From: Deltaproteobacteria bacterium
Lineage (GTDB): Bacteria > Desulfobacterota > DSM-4660 > Desulfatiglandales > Desulfatiglandaceae
Reading direction: 5' to 3'
Assembly (NCBI GenBank): GCA_029932035.1
Contig: JAOZQV010000167.1
Location: forward strand, 1 to 7,950
Length of the DNA: 7,950 bases
Part shown: piece after piece, positions 6,785-7,950 of the stretch
Layout of the letters: the number at the start of each line of letters is the position of its first letter
Position numbering within the stretch: position 1 is the first letter of the stretch
Position numbers and translations under genes: made by a program
Notes under the pieces: model-generated
The model's input: the letters and a program-made list of their open reading frames with translations, nothing else
Told to the model about the DNA's origin: nothing
The model's database searches: none

Positions 6785-7654
6785 TCACGCGGACCGCAGG
6801 CCGAGAATCTCGCGGGCCTCACCCGGACCGGCAATCTCCCGCCCCACCTCACGAACTATATCTGCCAAGGCCTCCACAAGCACCCCGTTGTTTACGGCCT
6901 TTTCGCCGTTAGGCAGATAGAAAGTGTCCTCAAGACCGGTCCTTACGTTCCCTCCCAACTCCACGCACTTGCGGTGAAGGTCCCATATTTCTTTCCGTCC
7001 CACGGCGATAACCTGATAATGGGTACCTTCAATCATCTCTTCCACAAGGAGGGGAAGCCATTCGGGTTTAGCAGGCATGCCGCTTGCCACACCCATGACG
7101 CAGGAGATATGGGGGTCTCCTTTAAACATCCCGTTCCGCTTGAAAAGACCGACGCTTCGCACAATCCCGGAGTCAAAACACTCAAACTCCGGCACGACGT
7201 CGTTGGCCGTCATGATGTCAAGAAACTGTTTCACCTTTTCAACGGGGTTGTCAAAAAGCGCAGGCGGCCAGGCCCATGACCCGTTGCTCCTGAGTTTGAG
7301 GTAGTTGAGCGATCCGGCATTGCACGCGGCCATTTCGGGTTTGAATTTTTCAAGGCAGGCCACGGGACCGGAGATATCATGACCCATTACGCCTGTACTC
7401 ATACAGATCATAATTTCCGGCACACGGTCCTTTATGGCCCCAAGGATCTCCCCCACCGTATCAAGGTCCCAAGTGGGCAGATGACCCAGCCCTTTCCCCT
7501 GGTTCCTGAAATGACAGTGAACAATAGTGGCCCCGGCATTAAATGCCTGTTCCGCATGGTCTGCCATCTCCTCAGGCGTCACAGGCACATTGTGGATCGC
7601 CGGATCAGTAAGCAGCCCTGTCAGGGCGCAGGTTATGACAGTCTTTGCACTCAT
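6785..7654 (-). CDS. Beta-keto acid cleavage enzyme (BKACE, DUF849; Kce-like)
   Basis: The 289-residue TIM-barrel, metal-dependent enzyme belongs to the family that condenses a beta-keto acid with acetyl-CoA, releasing acetoacetate and a new CoA ester. 3-keto-5-aminohexanoate cleavage enzyme (Kce) is the model. Metal ligands are visible: H46 and H48 in VHCHFR, and E242 in the C-terminal VRTGLEDTFYL. R238 and D243 sit where Kce has its catalytic Arg and Asp, with a constant offset of 12. Other family blocks are CNAGSLNY (111-118), PEFECFDSG (155-163), GVASGMPAKPE (188-198) and the closing GEAREILGL. The frame extends upstream to 7744, but GGGGAGG six bases before ATG at 7654 fixes the start, and the extra 30 residues would come from repeat-like DNA. 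It is the first gene of the cluster. Substrate is unknown, since family members differ widely in keto acid used. Confidence 0.94.
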   Translation of the reverse strand: MSAKTVITCALTGLLTDPAIHNVPVTPEEMADHAEQAFNAGATIVHCHFRNQGKGLGHLPTWDLDTVGEILGAIKDRVPEIMICMSTGVMGHDISGPVACLEKFKPEMAACNAGSLNYLKLRSNGSWAWPPALFDNPVEKVKQFLDIMTANDVVPEFECFDSGIVRSVGLFKRNGMFKGDPHISCVMGVASGMPAKPEWLPLLVEEMIEGTHYQVIAVGRKEIWDLHRKCVELGGNVRTGLEDTFYLPNGEKAVNNGVLVEALADIVREVGREIAGPGEAREILGLRSA

Positions 7655-7660
7655 TTGTGT

Positions 7661-7670
7661 CCTCCCCTTT
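7661..7670 (-). promoter_or_regulatory. Ribosome binding site that fixes the BKACE start
   Basis: AAAGGGGAGG on the minus strand lies six bases before ATG at 7654. The strength of this site and the position of the conserved barrel start exclude the longer frame from 7744. Confidence 0.8.
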
Positions 7671-7673
7671 GTA

Positions 7674-7697
7674 ATTGAATATTTACTATTGAATATT
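7674..7697 (-). repeat. Two 10-bp direct repeats AATATTCAAT upstream of the operon
   Basis: AATATTCAAT occurs twice on the minus strand, at 7697-7688 and 7683-7674, separated by AGTA (14-bp period). The pair lies directly upstream of the first gene's ribosome site. It could be a regulator site or part of the promoter; it may equally be a degenerate intergenic repeat. No good sigma-70 pair is obvious: TTCCAC and TAGTAA, 17 bp apart, are only half-matches to consensus. Confidence 0.5.
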
Positions 7698-7783
7698 GAC
7701 CATTTGTGGAATCGCTTCGCTCTATCTTTTTCAATCCCATCCACAGATTACCCCAGTACGATTTTCCGAACCTACGGGGCAGG

Positions 7784-7800
7784 CGCAGATTAACGCAGAT
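7784..7800. repeat. CGCAGAT tandem repeat, copy 1
   Basis: CGCAGATTAACGCAGAT is two CGCAGAT units with a 10-bp period. The same arrangement recurs 72 bp further right, with similar preceding bases (GG or GGA). It resembles intergenic repeat DNA found in many environmental bacterial genomes (recalled, not checked). Confidence 0.65.
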
Positions 7801-7838
7801 TATTCAAACATCCCGTCCATCCATTCATCCAACCATCC

Positions 7839-7879
7839 CCTGAATCTGTATAGGACGCAGATAAACGCAGATTTTCAGG
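7839..7879. repeat. CGCAGAT tandem repeat, copy 2, inside an inverted repeat
   Basis: The second copy, CGCAGATAAACGCAGAT (7856-7872), again has a 10-bp period. It is framed by CCTGAATCTG (7839-7848) and CAGATTTTCAGG (7868-7879), which can pair as a 10-bp stem with a two-base bulge and a 19-base loop. The loop contains the first CAGAT unit, so an alternative pairing with ATCTG is possible. No T-run follows on either side, so a terminator is not favoured. Confidence 0.6.
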
Positions 7880-7950
7880 ATTACAAACATAAAGGACCGA
7901 TTGACAAACCTCGTTAAGCGGTTGACGATCTCCGGATTAATATCCAGATC

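Larger units (their letters stand above)
7655..7950. other. Upstream non-coding region, no secure gene
   Basis: These 296 bp hold the repeats listed separately, plus a CATCC-rich stretch (7815-7839). No RNA gene or confident promoter was recognised. The operon promoter is expected here but cannot be pinned by eye. A minus-strand frame entering from the right edge stays open to a TGA at 7827-7825, passing through the repeat; whether any of it is coding is unclear. Confidence 0.6.

Noticed and set aside
6746..7279. 177-residue plus-strand open frame
   Set aside because: It is opposite the BKACE gene, lacks a recognisable domain, and its length follows from codon bias of the real gene.
7655..7744. 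N-terminal extension of the BKACE from ATG at 7744
   Set aside because: The extension translates repeat-like AT-rich DNA; the ribosome site and the conserved barrel start both point to 7654.
7784..7872. CRISPR array
   Set aside because: Only two short imperfect repeat pairs with internal 10-bp period; there is no regular repeat-spacer pattern and no cas gene.
7839..7879. Rho-independent terminator
   Set aside because: The stem is bulged with a 19-base loop, is not GC-rich, and has no following T-run on either strand.
7696..7917. 73-residue plus-strand frame across the intergenic repeats
   Set aside because: It consists mainly of translated repeat DNA (QINADYSN and similar), has no ribosome site and no family resemblance.

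Overview
The window reads as one block of co-directional metabolic genes, all on the minus strand. It comes from a mid-GC bacterium, most likely an anaerobic or facultative acid-degrader of the Desulfobacterota (Deltaproteobacteria) type. That placement is an inference from gene content and protein style; no rRNA or other marker gene is present to prove it.

In order of transcription (right to left) the genes are: a beta-keto acid cleavage enzyme (BKACE, DUF849; 7654 to 6785); a short biotin carboxyl carrier protein (6721 to 6455); a biotin carboxylase (6451 to 5081); an isovaleryl-CoA-dehydrogenase-like acyl-CoA dehydrogenase (5053 to 3899); a fatty-acyl-CoA ligase type AMP-binding enzyme (3779 to 2097); a CrtI/RetSat-like FAD oxidoreductase (2088 to 586); and the first 192 residues of an FNR-type FAD/NAD(P) reductase that runs off the left edge (576 to before 1). 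Five of the six gaps are 3 to 63 bp and the sixth is 119 bp. Two ribosome binding sites overlap the preceding stop codon. This fits a single operon, possibly with an internal break between the dehydrogenase and the ligase.

Together the genes can activate a carboxylic acid to its CoA ester, oxidise it at the alpha-beta position, carboxylate a CoA ester or related substrate on biotin, and cleave a 3-keto acid with acetyl-CoA. The last two genes look like a flavoprotein redox pair. The set recalls the logic of leucine/isovalerate or acyclic-terpene catabolism (acyl-CoA dehydrogenase followed by biotin-dependent carboxylation). However, no carboxyltransferase, enoyl-CoA hydratase or HMG-CoA lyase is in view, and a BKACE is present instead. 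The substrate cannot be read from sequence.

The right end (7655 to 7950) holds no secure gene. It contains a pair of 10-bp AT-rich direct repeats just upstream of the first gene, and two copies of a 10-bp-periodic CGCAGAT repeat, the second enclosed in an inverted repeat. These look like dispersed intergenic repeat DNA. The plus strand carries only shadow reading frames.
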